Of a stretch of DNA of 15,695 nucleotides, positions 13,992 to 15,695 are shown piece after piece. The position numbers were made by a program, and so were the translations under genes. A model generated the notes under the pieces. That model worked only from the letters and a program-made list of their open reading frames with translations, made no database searches and had not been told where the DNA came from. Location: positions 1 to 15,695 of the forward strand of contig CAKRGF010000042.1 of NCBI GenBank assembly GCA_934322085.1, written 5' to 3'. Numbering within the stretch: position 1 is the first letter of the stretch; each line of letters opens with the position of its first letter. Source of the stretch: an uncultured Eubacterium sp. Lineage in GTDB: Bacteria > Bacillota > Clostridia > Lachnospirales > Lachnospiraceae.

Positions 13992-14021
13992 ATGAACGGT
14001 CGTTTTTCGCACATGAACGGT
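13992..14021 (-). promoter_or_regulatory. LytTR/AgrA-type direct-repeat operator
   Basis: On the minus strand ACCGTTCAT occurs twice (13992-14000 and 14013-14021), identical 9-mers separated by 12 bp, so 21 bp (two helical turns) start to start. This is the established layout for LytTR response regulators such as AgrA, ComE and VirR, whose sites contain a GTT core. Together with the AgrB/AgrC-type genes just upstream it predicts a LytTR regulator encoded beyond the right edge of the window. Confidence 0.8.
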
Positions 14022-14053
14022 AAAAAACACGATTAATTTCTCAATCAATCGTG
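14022..14053 (-). terminator. intrinsic terminator of the agrB operon
   Basis: On the minus strand an 11-bp stem (CACGATTGATT with AATTAATCGTG, one G-T pair) with a GAGA tetraloop is followed by TTTTTT. The agrB stop codon lies within the hairpin, so the last codons form one arm. It cleanly separates the regulatory operon from the peptide/LRR/ABC unit, and its T-run abuts the first operator repeat. Confidence 0.85.
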
Positions 14054-14622
14054 CTTTTTGTAAAATATTTTCGTATTAATTCTATAATTAACGTAGCTAA
14101 TGCACACTCTACAACTAATACTAGTTCGACACATAGTTGCTTTTTTCCGAATATATATAAAACAAAATACAATACAAACAATAAACAAATTAAATATCTT
14201 ACCCGAATATGCATTTTCTTTTTATCTTCCATATCCATAGGTTTCTCAATACAGTCAACTGGCGCAATAATAGAAATTAGCCCCATGCCAATTCCCGCCA
14301 TTAGCAAATAAAACCAGTCAGGCAGAAAAATCAAATAATCGGGTAAAAAAATACAAACTAACACAATTGCGCAAGAAGTAAAAAAACATAAAAGGGAGCT
14401 TTTTAGATGACATCCTCCAATCGAACTTCTAAGCGGAACCATGACAAGCAGAAAAATAATTGCACGAACGCACTCTCCACATAACACGCCAATCGCAAGA
14501 CACGAAACAATATTCAAAACATTTCCAAACAAGGATTTTATTGAATACTCATATAGCTCGCGTTGTTTTTCCTCTATAATCGATGCTTTTATCAAATGAT
14601 TTGTAATCATACTGCTCACCAT
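14041..14622 (-). CDS. agrB: AgrB-type peptide-processing membrane protease
   Basis: This 193-residue protein has several hydrophobic spans, the size of AgrB. The catalytic signature is intact: PLRSSIGGCHLKSSLLC holds His72 and Cys79, seven residues apart as in S. aureus AgrB (His77/Cys84), and the preceding Arg and Gly-Gly are conserved. AgrB cleaves the AgrD pro-peptide at its C-terminal side and forms the thiolactone of the signal. The ATG follows the kinase stop by two bases with GGGAGGAA upstream, so it is co-transcribed and probably coupled. No canonical agrD is visible beside it; the substrate is either upstream of the window or unusual. Confidence 0.88.
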   Translation of the reverse strand: MVSSMITNHLIKASIIEEKQRELYEYSIKSLFGNVLNIVSCLAIGVLCGECVRAIIFLLVMVPLRSSIGGCHLKSSLLCFFTSCAIVLVCIFLPDYLIFLPDWFYLLMAGIGMGLISIIAPVDCIEKPMDMEDKKKMHIRVRYLICLLFVLYFVLYIFGKKQLCVELVLVVECALATLIIELIRKYFTKSTID

Positions 14623-14624
14623 CT

Positions 14625-15695
14625 TTATTCCTCCCGAATCGGCACCTGAATCATCGTCTCGTAAGATTCTTTTGTGTGGCTGACAAGCATAGTTCCTCCA
14701 TAATTTTCCACGGTATCCTTAACATTGCTTAATCCCAACCCATGAAACCACTTATTCTTTTCTTTTTTCTTTTCAGACGAAACACTATTTTTAGCATAAA
14801 AAACAAACGATGTATGTGTCATCTCTAATTTCATTTCAACGTATGAACGCTTCTTTTCGCCACATGTCACTGCCTCTATAATGTTATCAGTTACATTTCC
14901 AAGTACAACTACCAAATCATAATCATCCATGATTTTTCGATTTTTATTTATCTTAACAGATAACTCAACAGCACACCCAATCTGTTCCAACCGTTCCTTA
15001 AACCTGCCAATAATTGAATCCACAACCAAATTTCCCGTATTAACTGAAGAATATAACTCCGCAAACGAATCATCTATTTTCTCGATATAATTGATTGCTT
15101 CCTCATAATCAGATTCTTCCAGATACTTTTTAATCATTTGATTATGCTTATTCACATCATGAATCAGTCGATTTCCTTGAATAAAAGAACTTGCTAACTG
15201 TTCATATTTTTCCTTTTGCGTTTTAATCTGTCTCTCCATTTGTTCTTTATTGCTCTGCTCGGTAATATACCCGGTCAACGTATTCAAAAGATAATAAGAA
15301 ACCATATTCAATATAAGAAGACTTATCACACCAAACAACCATGAAATTGTTGGCTGACCGGATACCATACCATTTATCACTACAACACTTAGCACAGGTA
15401 CAATCAAAAAACCAACCTGGTATCTAATCGGAATATTTCCCTCTCTTTTCGTAAATATCTTTTTAAACAATACAAGCAAAAGAAGAAATATTTCAACTAA
15501 AAACAACGCTATTATTTCTTCCTCTTCACCTTTGGTTATTCCCAATAACACCATTACAACCTCGGCAATTCCCTCCGCAATTATAGAAAAACCAATAAAT
15601 ACTGCCATTGCAAAAAAACGTTTCACTAAATCGGTTTTATAAAAAAGCGTAAGAAAAAAAGCCCCCACAATCATAACTATCAATCGTGCATAAAC
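14625..15695 (-). CDS. GHKL sensor histidine kinase, AgrC-like (5' end missing)
   Basis: The frame is open to the window edge (a TTG at 15681-15683 is not a convincing start), so the N-terminus, probably one or two membrane spans, lies outside. The visible part has about five hydrophobic spans, a coiled-coil-like linker (EQMERQIKTQKEKYEQL), a phosphoacceptor region GNRLIHDVNKHNQMI (His about 175 counting from 15683), an N-box NVTDNIIEA and a G-box HGLGLSNVKDTVENYGG. That is the HPK10 class which senses cyclic peptide signals and phosphorylates LytTR regulators. It is followed at once by agrB, as in agr-type loci. The phosphorylated regulator should act at the operator at 13992-14021. Confidence 0.88.
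   Translation of the reverse strand, partial: VYARLIVMIVGAFFLTLFYKTDLVKRFFAMAVFIGFSIIAEGIAEVVMVLLGITKGEEEEIIALFLVEIFLLLLVLFKKIFTKREGNIPIRYQVGFLIVPVLSVVVINGMVSGQPTISWLFGVISLLILNMVSYYLLNTLTGYITEQSNKEQMERQIKTQKEKYEQLASSFIQGNRLIHDVNKHNQMIKKYLEESDYEEAINYIEKIDDSFAELYSSVNTGNLVVDSIIGRFKERLEQIGCAVELSVKINKNRKIMDDYDLVVVLGNVTDNIIEAVTCGEKKRSYVEMKLEMTHTSFVFYAKNSVSSEKKKEKNKWFHGLGLSNVKDTVENYGGTMLVSHTKESYETMIQVPIREE

Noticed and set aside
13992..14033. Plus-strand 14-codon frame MNGRFSHMNGKKHD
   Set aside because: It is the translation of the 21-bp-spaced operator repeats and has no ribosome binding site.

Overview
The window reads as chromosomal DNA of an AT-rich Clostridia bacterium, most likely family Lachnospiraceae. 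The S10-operon proteins look lachnospiraceal, and runs of BspA-like LRR_5 surface proteins and AgrB/GHKL quorum-sensing modules are common there. The family assignment is inference from sequence style; no search was run. Every gene lies on the minus strand, so transcription runs from high to low coordinates.

Region 1 (1-4054) is the promoter-proximal S10 ribosomal-protein operon in standard order: rpsJ, rplC, rplD, rplW, rplB, rpsS, rplV and the first 27 codons of rpsC. It starts from a good sigma-70-type promoter (4026-4054) and has a leader of about 280 nt. The leader holds two hairpins that look like terminators or attenuators. A further inverted repeat lies between rpsJ and rplC.

Region 2 (4055-4728) has no gene. 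It holds a hairpin with T-tracts on both strands, three tandem copies of a 58-bp GC-rich unit bracketed by a perfect 20-bp inverted repeat, and three dispersed short repeats.

Region 3 (4729-10161) holds one orphan PD-(D/E)XK-type protein and then, going upstream, four tandem LRR_5 surface-protein genes: two lipoproteins and two Sec-secreted proteins. The four are paralogues whose intergenic spacers are also related. Two carry damage: the gene at 9115-10161 ends at two in-frame stops, followed by an in-frame C-terminal remnant; the gene at 5617-6600 has a disturbed signal-peptide start.

Region 4 (10244-13777) is a tightly packed ABC module: an ATPase, two FtsX/MacB-type permeases and a short membrane-anchored LRR protein.

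Region 5 (13778-15695) is the control end. It holds a GHKL (AgrC-like) sensor kinase, cut by the window edge, and an AgrB-type processing protease with an intact His/Cys pair. The pair ends in a strong terminator. Directly after it come two perfect 9-bp direct repeats 21 bp apart (a LytTR/AgrA-type operator), an extended -10 promoter, and a very strong ribosome binding site in front of a 17-residue, +7, amphipathic peptide gene. A long hairpin separates this peptide from the LRR/ABC genes.

The simplest reading is that a quorum-sensing circuit drives a small cationic peptide plus an ABC transporter and an array of surface LRR proteins. I do not recognise this combination as a described system. 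It is the main discovery candidate of the window.
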